This document shows, one piece after another, positions 33,860-44,872 of a DNA stretch of 64,000 bases (the first letter of the stretch is position 1; each line of letters starts with the position of its first letter). Source of the DNA: Platerodrilus igneus (Eukaryota > Arthropoda > Insecta > Coleoptera > Lycidae); the NCBI GenBank assembly GCA_036346225.1, contig JARFIW010001109.1, positions 2,278,501 to 2,342,500 on the forward strand, written 5' to 3'. The translations under genes and the position numbers were made by a program. The notes beneath the pieces are model-generated. The model searched no databases. It saw only the letters and a program-made list of their open reading frames with translations, and had not been told where the DNA came from.

Positions 33860-34965
33860 AAATATTTTCTCAAGCTTTAACACCAATGATACTAAACTTG
33901 TCCTCTGCTATTTTTCTTACATCGTCTAACTTAAAAGTTGTGTTGTGTGCTGCAACATAGTTTTTAACTGATGCCCACATTTTTTCAATTGGGTTTAGCT
34001 GTGAATGGTAAGGTGGGAGGTGAAGGGCAACATGTCCTAATTGTTCTAAAATTGCATCGACAACATATGTTTTACAACTAAGTTTGGTCATCTGTATTTT
34101 TGAATATAGTTCACTTTTTGTTTCACGCGCATCATACACAATTTCGTTCTCTGTTAACAATTTCTGCATATCCCCTTTTTTTGAAGAAGATCTAGGAGAA
34201 CGTTCTTTAGTCACATTATAGTATGCCGCTTATTCAGTACTAAAATTGAATTCATTTCACAATTTGGAAGGGATGTCTCTTGTAGCCACTTTACAAAATA
34301 ACAGTTGTTTATATCACCATGGTAGTTCCCCGTTTTAAGACTGATTTAGATATTAACAAAGCGTTTGGAGTAAATCCCTTATTATCACCAGAATAAAGAA
34401 TAATCTGTCGTTGACACTTGGCTACAGGTGCATTTACTGCTGACATCAGTCCAAGGTAAAGGAATCGTATGTGAGCAATGCAATCATATTTTGTCATAGT
34501 ATTTCTTGTATTGGTGTAATTGCTGTAAAAACTGAACTCGCTTTTTACAAATGTCATTTTTTTCAATTAACACTTTTCGATTATTTTGCGTTTTTTTCCA
34601 CCAAAACCCCAATTTATGTATAAGGCGCCTAAGCGATGACAATTTTCCAGTAAAATTAACACTATCGTCATTTTTTAGTTTTTCAAATATGGCTTTCATG
34701 ATGTCTTCGCTTGCATAATGATATAAAGTGTTTCGAAAAATTTCTTCCTCAAATTCGTCCACATTAGATTTAAAACTACTCTTATTAATTTTCTTTCTTG
34801 GAGATACAAATTTGCCACTCTCCAGTTTGCTCTTCGTTTCTGAAATAAATCGGTTGCCTGTGTTTAGTTCAACTCCAGTTGTTGTTACTAATCGTTCTAG
34901 TAAACTATTCATAGGAATGACAGGTATTTCATTCTTTTCTTCATTCATAAACTTATACACACTAT
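33860..34965 (-). pseudogene. DDE_3-type transposase, almost full length but frameshifted
   Basis: The N-terminal ORF (34960-34484) has a regulatory/HTH part ending GFWWKKTQNNRKVLIEKNDI and KRVQFLQQLHQYKKYYDKI. A middle frame (34566-34309) has KCQRQIILYSGDNKGFTPNA. The C-terminal ORF (34214-33870) has DARETKSELYSKIQ and LPPYHSQLNPIEKMWASVKN, where the NPIE segment holds the last acidic residue. This layout is known in many insect genomes as a Tc1/mariner-superfamily transposase with a DDE_3 catalytic domain. At least two frame breaks make it inactive. Confidence 0.85.
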
Positions 34966-35865
34966 AAATAATTTCTCTCTCTTAACTGTGAACTGTTTTC
35001 ATGCGGTTACTCGTAAACTTAAAAGCTCAAGATACAATGTGTTTTGCACAGGGTGCAATTGATAAAGTTTAAGAAAACTTAGTACTTTTCTTCGTTGATA
35101 TATTGTAAAGTACTTTGATAAGAACAAAATTGTTTACTTTAAGTTATTTATAGTAATTGCTTCTTAATGGAAACGACCACTAACCTTCTTAAATCATCTT
35201 GAAATCCGAGTCCAACGTTAGTAAAGAGCAAGGCATGATATTAACACACGTTTACCTATAAAGGTAAAATTGCATAGATTATAACATTTCACTTTATCTC
35301 ATGGATAATGTGGGACGTTCTAGATTTGTGTGTCTTATGCAAATTCGACATACAACTACATCGCGTTTTCTGTACATTAATTTCCCTAATGGATGGCTTC
35401 TTATGGGGTACTGATTGTTTTGTAAATATTTCAGCCTCTTCATTTTGTTTCATTCGCGTTTTTTGCTGGTTGATTAATCGCTCGAAGTGAATCATGAAGC
35501 CTAAATCGAGGCAGTCATCTGAGTGCTTCCATTGATTAAGCATCTGTTGTATCATTTACTTCCATTTCTATATCGTCTCGCTTTTAGAGAATTCTTAGTT
35601 TTATTTGTAAGATTATAGTCGGAGGGCACACATATTAAACAATACTACACAATATATTAATTTACAAAAACAACATATTTGACTTAATAACTACTAAATT
35701 AGGTGATTCGCAGTCAATTCTTTTTTTCTACCGCATACGGTGTTAGAATCACAAACCAGCAAGCCTTGCACCTATACCACTTAAATATGTAGAAGCCTTT
35801 CGTGTCACTGTTTTCATTGCTTCAATAGGTAACTAAAATAAAAATAAAACAATTAGTATCCCACA
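34966..35865. other. Unassigned; minus-strand ORF at 35289-35555
   Basis: The 88-codon minus-strand ORF is basic and polar (RLINQQKTRMKQNEEAEIFT, then KTRCSCMSNLHKTHKSRTSH). It might be a host exon or part of the neighbouring element. No motif supports either. Confidence 0.25.
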
Positions 35866-36212
35866 GTGCACACGTATACACGTACACGCTTACGCACATG
35901 TACACGCACACGCACATGCACACGCACACGCACACGCACACGCACACGCACACGCACACGCACACGCACACGCGCACGCACACGCACGCACGCACACGCA
36001 CACACACGTGCACGCACTTGCACACGCACACGCACACGCACACACACACACGCACACGCACACGCACACACACGCACACGCATACGCACTTGCACACGCA
36101 CACGCACACGCACACACACGCACACGCACACGCACACGCACACGCACACGCACACGCATACGCACATGCACATGCACACGCACACGCACACGCACCCGCA
36201 CACGCACACAAA
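35866..36212. repeat. (CACACG)n-type microsatellite, about 345 bp
   Basis: Imperfect CACACG/CGCACA repeats with occasional CATGCA and CACTTG variants. Six overlapping ORFs of His-Thr, Cys-Val or Arg-Val repeats are artefacts. The alternating purine-pyrimidine sequence is Z-DNA prone. Confidence 0.95.
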
Positions 36213-36595
36213 TCATACGTAAACAACACAAGTATACAATATTTGCTTAAAAGGAAATCAAGGCAACGACAACTTGACTGTTGTTGTTCAGAAAACTATT
36301 TCAATATCGCGTGGTGTAAAGAAATGGAAAATGTTTGTCCCGCTATACGTACTTTTCTAATAAGTATTTCTATAACTAAATAGATAATAGGTTGGTATAA
36401 AATAGTACAAGTGGAAATCGTAAAAAGTTTAGAAGTCCACCGTGTGTGAGTAAAACGTGAAATTTTCAAACACTTATTTGGGATCTTTTAAGTCACTATG
36501 CACTACACTTGTTGGGGGTGATTATCAACGCTCAAAAATTCTAGGTACTATGTAGAATCCACCGAAATTGTGATATAATCCAACACTCAAATTCA
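36213..36595. other. No gene seen
   Basis: AT-rich spacer between the microsatellite and the retroelement. No 5' LTR or gag was found here. Confidence 0.5.
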
Positions 36596-37400
36596 CCATG
36601 GAGCAGCCCCGTATTAATAGTGCCAAAGAAATTAGACGCCTCAGGCAAACGCAAATATCGAATGGTTATCGATTATAGAAAACTAAACGAAAAGGCGGTA
36701 GACGACAAATATCCACTACCCAATATCACCGAGATTTAAGACAAATTAGGAAAGTGTCAATATTTTTCGACATTAAACTTCGCCTCCGGATATCACCAAG
36801 GAGCGATGGACGAGAAAGACACAACCAAAACAGCTTTTAGCACGCCTAAAAAACACTGTGAATACAAATGCATGCCGTTTGGATTAAAGAACGCACCCAC
36901 CAACTTTCAAAGAGTTATTGATAACATTTTAAGAGGAATACACAACAAAAAATGTCTTGTGTACCTGGACGATATAATTGTATATTCAACATCACTCGTA
37001 GAACACATAGAAAGATTAAGAGAAGTTTTCGAACGATTAAAACAAGCTCATGTCAAAGTCCAATTAGACAAAAGCGATTTTTTACAAAGGGAAGTATCAT
37101 TTTTAGGACACATAATAACCCCACAAGGAGTTATGCCAAATCCAGAGAAGACGAACGCAGTATTAAACTACCCCCTACCCAAAACTAATAAAGAAATTAA
37201 AGGATTTTTAGGAGTCAGTGGTTATTATCGAAAATTCATAAAAGGTTACGCACAAATAACCAAGCCACTAACAAACTGCTTAAAGAAAGGTAACAAAATC
37301 GAACACACCCCAAAATTTATCAAGGCAGTAGAAAAAATTAAATATATCCTTACCAACCACCCCATATTAGAATATACCGATTTTTCAAACCATTTATATT
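36596..37400 (+). pseudogene. Endogenous errantivirus-like Ty3/gypsy pol: reverse transcriptase
   Basis: An upstream frame-broken part reads [21 protein letters not shown] sequence (36640-36700). The ORF from 36806 carries KTAFSTPKKHCEYKCMPFGL, NAPTNFQRVIDNIL and the catalytic YLDDIIVYS. It continues with VSFLGHIITPQGVMPNPEKT, the usual Ty3/gypsy thumb, and then GFLGVSGYYRKFIKGYA. The frame ends at 37400 through a one-base shift into RNase H. The 5' LTR, gag and protease are not in the window. It is an old endogenous copy and is described only as it stands. Confidence 0.9.
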
Positions 37401-38050
37401 AACAACCGACGCATCGAACGTAGCATTAGGCGCAGTATTAAGCCAAGGAAAAGTAGGTTGCAATAAACCAATCATCTACGCATCTAGAACATTAAACAAA
37501 ACGGAACAAAAGTACAACACAATTGAGAAAGAATTATTAGCAATAATTTGGGCAACAAAATATTTTAAACCATATCTTTATGGAGGAAAATTCTACATAT
37601 ACACCGACAATAGACCATTAGTATGGTTATGCAAACAAACTCAAGGAACCAAATTCAAAATTACAGAGATGGTGGATTAGATTAGAAGAATACGATTATG
37701 AAATCATATATAAAACAGGAACTTACAACAATAATGCAGACGCACTAAGCAGAATACAAATCAACGCAATAAAAACGGAGTTAATTATAGGTAACGTAGA
37801 CGAAACAGAAATAAGAGAAAACCCAGAAGAAATAGACACTATTCACTCAACACAAAACGAAGAACCAAAAACCTCAATTAAAATTTTAAATGAAGCTATA
37901 GATATAAAAGCAAATCAATTCATAGTTACCGAAGTTTTAACTAACCCCAATCCAATAAAATATACAAAAACGGATAATAAGAAAATATATCAAATTCAAA
38001 TAACTAAAGGCTATAACGAGGAACAAATAATAAAAATTTTACTATAATGT
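37385..38050 (+). pseudogene. Errantivirus-like pol: RNase H and connection
   Basis: ILTTDASNVALGAVLSQ (first Asp), TLNKTEQKYNTIEKELLAII (Glu) and YIYTDNRPLVWL (Asp) are the RNase H signature. A one-base indel near 37650 shifts the frame into RLEEYDYEIIYKTG and NNADALSRI, the conserved end of the domain. A poorly conserved linker follows, to about 38050. Confidence 0.9.
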
Positions 38051-39090
38051 GTTCTACAGAAGAAGCGTTTTTACTTTTATTTCACCACCGAACATTTATA
38101 CAAACGATTTTCAGAATTATATGTTAGATTATTTAATAACTCAGACCCTAAAATTATTAAATGTACAAGTAAATTGATAACTTTAGATGACCCAGACTAA
38201 ACAATTGACGTAATCAGAAATCAACGCGAAGGCAAAACCAACCATCGTGGAATCAATGACATACTAAAACAACTCATAAGAAGATATTACTTTAAAGAGA
38301 TGAAAGAATTAACCACGGATTTTATTAACCAATGCGAATTATGCAACAAAGCGAAATACGACAGGTTATCTCCAAAGTACCCTTAATGTTAACCAAAACA
38401 CCCGACAAACCTTTTCAAAAATTACATGCAGACACTCTGGTAGCAGACGCTCAAAACTTTTTGACAAATGTAGACGCATTCACCAAAGTAGGCCAAGCGA
38501 TACCTATCACTTCAAAAAATAGTATGGATGTAACCCAAGATTATTACAATATTTTACATTTTACGGCACACAATAAACAATAACTTTAAACGATAGCAGT
38601 GAATTGAGAAATGAGACAATACAAAATACTCTAGAACTCCATAAAATAAAAATTCATTTTATAACAGAGAATCATCCGAAATCGAACGGATTAATTGAAA
38701 GATTACACCTAACCTTATTAGAACAAATTAGACTGTTAAGATTCACTTATAAGAAAGAACATATCACTATTTTAATGTCATACGCACTAATCGCTTACAA
38801 CAACACGATCCATGCATCAACTAATTTTACACTCCTTGAATTAACATTAGGACACTCAGATTCCCGCAACCCTTACGATATTACAATAAACGATCACTTT
38901 GCTAAAGACCATAAAGAAAAATTAAAAAATACTTATGACAATGTAAAGAATAAATTAGATAACGATAAAGAGCGCATTACAACAACCCCCAATAAGAGTG
39001 CCAATATAAATAAATTTTCAATAGGACAAATCGTATACGAAAGTAATTTTAAAGGTGAAAAATACAAGACATCCCCCAGAAATTAAGGTC
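38051..39090 (+). pseudogene. Errantivirus-like pol: integrase
   Basis: The zinc-binding part is recognisable (HRGINDILKQLIRRYYFKEM with FINQCELCNKAKYDR, 38235-38360). The core starts at LHADTLVADAQNF (first Asp) and runs to the third acidic residue in NHPKSNGLIERLHLTLLEQ. The region of the second Asp, around 38580-38600, is broken by a stop and frame change. The C-terminal part includes AYNNTIHASTNFTLLELTLG. Several disruptions show it is inactive. Confidence 0.85.
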
Positions 39091-39189
39091 CGTTTAAAAT
39101 CAAAAAGATATCAGACAAAAATGTAGCCGCAGTAGATAACGGAACAATAGTAAAATATATTCATTTAAAGAATTCATTTAAGACACCCT

Positions 39190-40945
39190 GTAATTTCAGA
39201 TGGATAGCCATCACCCTTGCGGTCAACCTCCACCCAGGTAGAACGGACAACGACAAATTAGTCAAAGACATTGAAAATAATCCCGGTATACTGCCAGTAA
39301 AATTGGGAAGTATGCAAAATACAATAGATTATTTGACATTCGCACAGAAATTTGACTTAACAGAATTAAAACAAGAATTTTATATAATTAGAGACAATTA
39401 TTACAGACAGAAACAATCAATGGACACGACCAAATTCGGAAAAGAATACGAGATAGAAATGCTTAATTACATTAGTACAATGGAAAATATCTTAACGAAC
39501 ACAGAGGATAAATTTAATAGATTAATATCAACAAATCAAATTACAAGACGAAAGAGAGGACTTATTAACGGATTAGTTAATATTATAAAAGCTATCACAA
39601 GCAACTTAGACAACCAAGATGCAGAACAATAGGACAACGCCATACAACACTTAATTGAAAAATAAAATGACAAAAACCATTGTTAAAAATCAAATACCTT
39701 TAACTCAATCAATCATAATAAAATTTATTGATACACTAAAAAAGCTAGTAAAAACCAAGACAGTATCACCAATGGCATATTAACTCTTGAAAGTAACATG
39801 CAAACCACAATGCTAGGAATACGGGATTTAATCAGATTTAACACCATATTTAACCAAATGATAGGATTCCTTACTGTAATCCAACAAATTTTAACCACAT
39901 TAGAAAACGCTGTAACATTTGCTAAACTAAACACATTACACGCTAGTATAATAGAACCAATTGATTTATTAAATGAATTATTAAAGATTAGATTACTTAT
40001 TACTAATAGTAAATTACCCTTTGAAGTAACAGAATCTAATATACTCATATTTGAAAAAACAGCTATAATAAAAGGTTATGTAAAGAATTATTAAATTACG
40101 TTTTTAATAGAAATCCCCATAGTAGAATTTACCCTTATAATTATTATCATTTATTTCCTTTCCCCCATGAACTTTACTAGCAAGTACCAAGTTATTATCC
40201 TTAAAACCAGGTTTCTTTTTTAGGTATAGCTTCACGAATGAAAAATGCAAAGAAGTAGCACCAAGTCAATATTTATGTCAGTCATTAACCACAACAACTA
40301 TTCAAGCAGATAGCCCCTGTGAAGTACAATTGTTAATATTCTCTAATCACTATGAGAATTGTGATCTAAAACCAGTACAAATTACAAATATGAAAATTCA
40401 AAAAGGTTACAGACAACAAATGGATTGCTGTATTTCCACAAGAAGTAATGGCAACCGCCCATTGCAACCAAGACGAAAACAAATTAGCATTAACTAGAAG
40501 TAAAGTAATCACTATAAAAAAATTGCTATTTAAAATTGAAAAACGAAATTATTCGAGTATACCAAGACCCAACAGTAGCGAAGAAATTCGCAAACTTACC
40601 GGAACTACAGTTCAAGATTACACAACCCGAAGACGACGAAATCATCAAAAAACCAATGCAACTAAAACACCTAAACCTAGACGATCTCAACCAAGCCGTA
40701 AAGTTAATGGACAATTACAAAGAACACGTAAATGAATTAAAAGTGCCAAAAGTACATTAGACAATATCAGTGTTTGGACAATTTTATTAATCATTGTAAT
40801 CATTTTATTAACTATGTATGTATTGTACAAAATGTATCTTAGATATAGAAACAAAGCAACAAATTTTAGTCACAAGAACAAAGAAACTAACGTAATTAAA
40901 GGAATAATAAATGAACCCTTAGAGACAATGGATTTCAAAAGTTAA
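39190..40945 (+). pseudogene. Errantivirus-like envelope gene, broken
   Basis: A frame starting about 39200 holds an ectodomain part. It includes a furin-type basic cleavage site RRKRG at about 39548 followed by a GLINGLVN-type fusion-peptide region, the layout of insect errantivirus and baculovirus F-like Env proteins. Further pieces follow in other frames (39798-40094, 40210-40450, 40536-40760). A hydrophobic membrane-spanning segment lies near 40760-40830, and a short basic tail ends about 40945. Stops and shifts separate the pieces, so no functional protein is encoded. Presence of env marks the element as errantivirus-like rather than a plain gypsy element. Confidence 0.85.
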
Positions 40946-40979
40946 GTAAAACCCCTTAATTTTCATCTACATCTGAGAA

Positions 40980-41460
40980 GTTACATATTCCCCAAATTAG
41001 GATATATATGTAAACAAATTGAATTATTAAAACTTAAGTTAAATGTTACATTGTATAAATTCAAGGACATAATAAAAGGTTAATGAAAGTTCAACAAGCC
41101 ATACAGTGAGAACGGAAACAGACATTGTATTCCAGACGTAACGTGACACTGCAGGTGCAGGTCACAGTAGGTTATAAGACAGCAATTATTAGAATTAAGA
41201 TTGTTACATTGTATTAAATACAGGAATAAGCAGACATGAGCTCTGCAGTTCTCACAAGCAATGTGAGGTGATAGCATAAATACTCTGGAGAACCCAAGAT
41301 AGCCCGTCAGTCTAGAGCTTCTCAACTTTAACATTGTTGTTAGTTCAGCTACTCACCGTAATTTTAGTTTATTTAATTAAAGTGAATTATTTCGATCTCC
41401 AAACGTTACTGAATATAACGTACTTGGAAATTAAAATTAATTGTAATTTCAGTATAAAAT
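40980..41460 (+). repeat. Possible 3' LTR of the errantivirus-like element
   Basis: AGTTACATATTCCCC at 40979 lies just after env and resembles the AGTxACATATTC-type LTR starts of 17.6-like elements. A GCATAAATACTC TATA-like site at about 41273 and AATAAAAGG near 41071 fit LTR functions. No second LTR is in the window to confirm the borders. Confidence 0.4.
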
Positions 41461-41639
41461 TAATTTGATAGAAGAAGTTTTTTGGACAATCCTTTTTAAA
41501 AAGCCGCTCCAAGAGGCCCAAAACTTATCTCGCCCATAATTTTAATTTAATTTTATAAAAAGCAGCGTCAAAATAAAGACGTAAACATTTTTTTTCGCCA
41601 ACTTGCAAGGATTCTCAACGTCTTTTAGCCGATTTCTAA
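41461..41639. other. No gene seen
   Basis: AT-rich spacer after the possible LTR. Confidence 0.4.
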
Positions 41640-42560
41640 AACGAACAGCTATCCTGGATGAATTTGTACAAGTTCATTTACCTAGAGTTGTAGCGACTAG
41701 TGGAATTTTAATACGCGCTGTACAGAGACTATATTTTTATACCACTCCGACATTCTAACTTGTTTAGAAAAAATAGTTGAAAGTGACTAATACTCACTCT
41801 AACACCATCGATCACCCTCTTGGCCTTAAGCATTTCTTACAAAGTAAAGATTGTTTGTACCGGTTAATCTTCTTTCTTCTGATAATGCCCAATAGTGAAA
41901 TTTTATTTAATCAACTTCAAAAACGTTCTACGATATTAAATCAGTTAAAAACTACAATAGCTTCCTTCAAAATGTCTATCGAAAGACTAAGAAATGATAT
42001 TGCAAACAATGTGTCCTTGCAAATACCTGCATCTTCCACGGCTCGTGCCAAAAGACCCACAATGGAATATTATAAGCGTCACATTTCTTTGGAAGCGTGC
42101 GACATCATAATTTTTGAAATTACCGAAAGATTCAGCTTCGGTGACGATTTAATCATAGGGCAATTATTCGAATAAAAATAAATTTCCGGACAATATTTTA
42201 AAACTTATTAAGCAAGACTTTCCTATTATTAATCATTTAAAATTAAGAACCGATTAAAGAATGATTTATGAACGGAATGATTCTCATAATTCTATTAAAT
42301 CTGATGGCGTAAGTGTTGGAGCGGTAGCTATTCTCCAGTTATTTATAAATAATCTTTGTGAAACATTTTCAGTAAATGAAAAACTATTAAATATGTTATT
42401 TACATAGCCTATGACGACAGTTGAGTGTGAGCGCTGTGTCCCAACACCAAAGAGGATAAAAACATTTCTACGCAATACTATGGGACAGGAAAGACTGACT
42501 AAATGCAAATTTACTTCTACCTTTAGTGCTAAAATGTTTAAGTTTGGCAAATAGTTTACT
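41640..42560 (+). pseudogene. hAT-like (ZMYM/TTF-associated) transposase remnant
   Basis: The ORF at 41777-42175 contains LIMPNSEILFNQLQKR, FKMSIERLRNDIANNVSLQI and HISLEACDIIIFEITERFSF, matching the central part of the hAT-like transposases linked to TTF zinc fingers in insects. After stops the C-terminal dimerisation block TTVECERC, PKRIKTFLRNTMGQERLT appears at about 42410-42500. The catalytic half is missing or unreadable. It lies downstream of (3' to) the minus-strand secreted-gene exons and may have inserted in their last intron. Confidence 0.8.
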
Positions 42561-42694
42561 AAAATTGATCCCTTCTGGCATTGACCACGAATCGCCACCG
42601 GTTTAAAATTTGTATTACCATAAACGATTCGAGTTTATAACTTGATTACGCTACCTAATGTGTATTATGTAAATTAATGAACAAAAATACTTAC

Positions 42695-42970
42695 ATCTGA
42701 AGCGGCATTAAGAAAATTAGAGAAACCTTCATAGCCTCCAACAAGCACGTTCCCCAGTGATCTAAATTGATCTCCAGAATTTCCGTACTTTTCGTGCTCT
42801 TGAATTGTATCGACGATTGGTTGGGGATTTAGTAACTTTGCAACAAATTGCTGAGCGTAATCATAAATAGTTTCCTTTTGAACTAGCGGTACCGTATTCT
42901 CAAAAAGCGCCTCTTCTCGTCCTTTGGGCCTTTGTGTGAATAAATCAAATATTAATCTTGGTTGAGCTTG
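42695..42970 (-). CDS. Second small secreted protein, coding exon 2
   Basis: The minus-strand acceptor AATTAATTGCAG precedes 42970. 92 open codons end with GAT before a strong donor GTAAGT. Both ends are phase 0 and join in frame to the signal-peptide exon at 43027-43152. The encoded stretch has no cysteine. It includes ENTVPLVQKETIYDYAQQFV, AKLLNPQPIVD and a Gly-rich end NVLVGGYEGFSNFLNAASD. Gene style (signal exon, phase-0 introns, Cys-free, VAKLL motif) matches the plus-strand gene at 17039-30214. The third exon should lie at lower coordinates; transposons fill that region and I did not find it. Confidence 0.75.
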
Positions 42971-43026
42971 CTGCAATTAATTTACCAGTTACTTAAATAT
43001 TGATATACTTTCATTAATCTACTTAC

Positions 43027-43152
43027 TGTTATTTGGCCTAATTCATCGGTGTTTTTAATTATTTGTCGAATATCTCTAAGATGTGTATTGTTGTTCAATG
43101 GTATCGCCTTAACATACACCAAAAGAATTGTTAAAACCCCCAGGACGTACAT
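43027..43152 (-). CDS. Second small secreted protein, coding exon 1 (signal peptide)
   Basis: The ATG at 43152 starts 42 codons with a hydrophobic core (VLGVLTILLVYV) and a likely cleavage near VKA-IPL. The exon ends ACA before a consensus donor GTAAGT (43026-43021), phase 0. The intron to the next exon is only 56 bp. An in-frame ATG at 43215 would add 21 residues, also hydrophobic. I prefer the inner start because it gives a standard signal peptide. Confidence 0.75.
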
Positions 43153-43274
43153 TTTGCAAAGTAATTGATCATATAGCACCAGCAGTAATGGAGCACTTAT
43201 TAACACAATATTCATTCGTTTAGTTGTAGAAAGGTATTAATTGCAAACATTAGTATGATTGTGTTTGGGATTAC

Positions 43275-43448
43275 CTCACGTGGTTGAATAATAGGTAAAG
43301 TTTCCATATCGGAATATTTAAGAACTTTCTCTGGCGGATTACCTTTAAGTAAACGTGCAAGAATGTGTTGCATTTTAAGAAAGGTTGAAGTAATACTCGT
43401 ATATTTACCAGTAGAAGTGCCCCTCCTTGCAATTCGGTATTCATGAAA
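43275..43448 (-). CDS. Candidate exon of a third related gene
   Basis: The minus-strand frame follows a tAG acceptor (ATAATAG before 43448) and reads FHEYRIARRGTSTGKYTSIT, then LKMQHILARLLKGNPPEKVL, up to QPRE before GTAATC at 43274. If this donor is not used the frame runs on to a TGA at about 43218. The MQHILARLLKGNP stretch aligns with AQQFVAKLLNPQP in the adjacent gene's exon 2. That suggests a tandem paralogue, whose first exon may be lost or displaced by the transposons above 43.9 kb. A possible tiny first exon (ATG at 43655, donor GTAACC at 43637) would join in phase. Confidence 0.4.
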
Positions 43449-43978
43449 CTATTATCCCGCAATTAAGTAAAATTTGAAAAGTTAATTTTATACAATTAAA
43501 TATGATATTTTAATCTATGATATTAAACAAAATTTAGTGTGGATACTTATCTTTCGCTTGAATAAATACTATCTTGTTAATTTAAATAAGTAGCACGCAT
43601 TTAGAAATTGATAAAAATTAAATAGAAAGTGGGTTACCTTATTATTGTTACTCATTTACATATTGATAATCTGCTGTTATTTTCCTGACCTATATAAATG
43701 TTGAAACTTTTTATCTTTTTTCAAAGACGAAATCAATTGGTAAATCTGGAACTGTGGCTAATAATGGGTTTTAACTTCGACGAATCTCGCGGAGAGTTTC
43801 AGCAGAAAGATTCTCGAAAGCAAATGCACGATGGTGACAAAAAAACGTACTTCAAAACATTTTGGTTTCCACTTACTCAACGTTGCCCAAAAATTTTTAC
43901 AATTTAAATAGCATTTTAAAAAATTTTAAAATTTTTAACTACTTTATAATTTCAATATTTAACTAGAATTGTGCAAAG
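43449..43978. other. No supported gene
   Basis: AT-rich. TATATAAATG at about 43691-43700 is a TATA-like site usable on either strand. The plus-strand ORF at 43698-43907 is unassigned. Confidence 0.3.
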
Positions 43979-44543
43979 ACGAATGAAAAACGAGCTGAAG
44001 AAATACTAGGAAAGGATCAATTTGGGTTTATGCAAAGTAGGGGAACACGGGAGGCTATTTTAGGTATGAGAGTGATAATGGAGAAAACAATAGAAAAAGA
44101 GGAAAGCGTGTTTATAGGGTTTGTAGATCTGGAAAAAGCATTTGACAATGTAAGATGAAAAAAAATGTTCGAAATACTCAAAAAGATCGGAATGAGTTAT
44201 ACGGATAGACGAATAGTGCATAGCTTATACAAAGAGCACACAGCAGTAATAGAATTAGAGCAGAACCGTAAAGAAGTAAACATTAGGAAAGGGGTGAGGC
44301 AGGGATGTGCCCTATCCCCATTAATTTTTAGCTTGTACATAGAAGAGGCAATGAATACTGTCAAATGCAGGAAGACATTTGGAATTAATATGCAGGAACA
44401 AAATATTGATATGCTTAGATTTGCAGATGATATAGCGGTAGCATCTAGCAAGAAAGAGTTAGAAGCTGCTCTTAATGAAATGGAAACAGTTCTAACAGAG
44501 AGATATGGTGTGAATATTAACAAAAGTAAACTAAAGTTCTAAT
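43979..44543 (+). pseudogene. Non-LTR reverse transcriptase, 5' part, interrupted
   Basis: The frame reads DQFGFMQSRGTREAILGMRV, FIGFVDLEKAFDNVR, VRQGCALSPLIFSLYIEEAM and the catalytic MLRFADDIAVAS. It then stops where a Penelope-like pair begins at 44544. The rest of the ORF continues at 49862. One TGA near 44157 also breaks the frame. The motifs fit the RTE-like or 'craniofacial development protein 2-like' group common in arthropods; the exact clade is uncertain. Confidence 0.9.
44532..44543 (+). repeat. Target site duplication, left copy
   Basis: TAAAGTTCTAAT here is repeated exactly at 49862-49873. The non-LTR reading frame resumes after the right copy. Confidence 0.85.
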
Positions 44544-44587
44544 TAAAATTAAATAAAAACCCTTAACCACAAAAAATATTTAAATTA

Positions 44588-44628
44588 CTAGATACGTATT
44601 TCGACCACTATGTGGTCATCATCAGTAG
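44588..44628 (-). ncRNA. Hammerhead-ribozyme-like motif, left Penelope copy
   Basis: On the minus strand: CUA (helix I 5' strand), core CUGAUGA (44625-44619), a 6-bp helix II GACCAC-AUA-GUGGUC, GAAA (44602-44599), a palindromic AUACGUAU helix III with no loop, C at the cleavage position (44591), then UAG closing helix I. One extra U lies between the core and helix II. Hammerheads with very short helix III that act as dimers are known in Penelope-like elements. Confidence 0.75.
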
Positions 44629-44872
44629 AAAAAAAAAATTAGCTGTATAATTTACTATATTGTTGCTTTAAACACTATCGAGGATATTCTCCTCACCCGC
44701 AGGCTGGTGTTCTCAATAACAAACAAGTGAAGTGTGACATTATAACTTAAATCTACCTAATTTATACTAATTCTAAATCTACTGAAGCGGAACCAGTTTA
44801 ATCTTACTTTCTCATTGGTTGTTGACCAATAGGAAAGCAAAGCAGATGACTCTATTGGCCCTTTATCGGTGT

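Noticed and set aside
35822..36383. Six overlapping ORFs of 80-161 codons
   Set aside because: All are translations of the CACACG microsatellite in different frames.
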